A stretch of DNA of 5,678 bases. It comes from an uncultured Clostridia bacterium. Its GTDB lineage: Bacteria; Bacillota; Clostridia; Christensenellales; UBA1242. Positions 5,550 to 5,678 of the stretch are shown piece by piece. The DNA is taken from NCBI GenBank assembly GCA_946635125.1, contig CAMPBB010000042.1, positions 1 through 5,678 on the forward strand. The letters are read 5' to 3'. A program made the position numbers and the translations under genes. How positions within the stretch are numbered: the stretch's first letter is position 1; each line of letters opens with the position of its first letter. The notes under the pieces are model-generated. The model did no database searches and had not been told where the DNA came from. It saw only the letters and a program-made list of their open reading frames with translations.

Positions 5550-5678
5550 ATGAACAAACAAATCGATGTTTTAATTGCTGCCTATAATGGTGAAAAATAC
5601 ATAAAACGCTGTTTGGATTCGCTCTTAAATCAAACATATCAAAATTTTAACATAATAATAAACAACAATGGGTCAACA
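5550..5678 (+). CDS. Family 2 glycosyltransferase, N-terminal fragment (3' partial)
   Basis: The frame from the ATG at 5550 stays open for 43 codons to the right edge. A ribosome binding site (AAAAGGA, GG at 5541-5542) lies seven bases upstream. The residues IDVLIAAYNGEKYIKRCLD followed by SLLNQTYQNFNIIINNNGST are the classic opening of a GT-A fold family 2 glycosyltransferase: the first strand ending in AAYNGE, the helix with CLDSLLNQTY, and the second strand leading to the nucleotide-binding turn. Such enzymes transfer a sugar from a nucleotide-sugar donor to surface polysaccharide, teichoic acid or lipid acceptors; the acceptor cannot be told from this end. The second-strand turn reads NNNGST where most relatives have DDGST or DNGST. 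It has its own extended -10 promoter, so it may start a cell-surface gene set to the right, which is inference. Confidence 0.88.
   Translation, partial: MNKQIDVLIAAYNGEKYIKRCLDSLLNQTYQNFNIIINNNGST

Noticed and set aside
1..5678. CRISPR array, tRNA or rRNA gene, insertion sequence, or a defence or other novel multi-gene system
   Set aside because: No regularly spaced repeats, no transposase-like frame or terminal inverted repeats, no tRNA-like cloverleaf noticed, and the identified genes are housekeeping or metabolic units with separate promoters.

Overview
The window is AT-rich DNA with good AGGAG-type ribosome binding sites, ordinary TAA stops and tryptophan encoded by TGG. It carries a full-length pyruvate:ferredoxin oxidoreductase. 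Together these suggest a strictly or mainly anaerobic low-GC Gram-positive bacterium of the Clostridia type. Related low-GC lineages such as uncultured Bacilli/Tenericutes-like groups cannot be excluded. The taxonomic call is inference; there is no rRNA or other marker here.

Layout: (1) The 3' end of an unidentified plus-strand gene (1-239). (2) A perfectly symmetric bidirectional terminator at 242-272 shared with the convergent minus-strand gene. (3) A minus-strand AlkD-like DNA alkylation repair glycosylase (280-990). (4) A 144-base gap (991-1134) holding the nifJ terminator, a short tandem repeat and the likely alkylation-repair promoter. (5) The large minus-strand gene nifJ (1135-4620), which fills most of the window. 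(6) A 138-base divergent control region (4621-4758) with promoters facing both ways and two dyads that look like operators. (7) truA on the plus strand (4759-5493). (8) A 56-base gap with a good extended -10 promoter. (9) The first 43 codons of a family 2 glycosyltransferase running off the right edge. No stretch longer than about 150 bases lacks a gene.

Functionally this is a patchwork of single-gene units, not an operon. Each complete gene has its own candidate promoter, and terminators bound the repair gene and nifJ. NifJ supplies acetyl-CoA and reduced ferredoxin for fermentation, TruA modifies tRNA anticodon stems, and the AlkD-like enzyme removes alkylated bases. I see no sign that they act together. 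I found no mobile element, CRISPR array, RNA gene or evident new multi-gene system. The most interesting material is regulatory: the nifJ-truA divergent region, with a 22-bp dyad between the two promoters and a second, Rex-like dyad lying on the nifJ -10 element.
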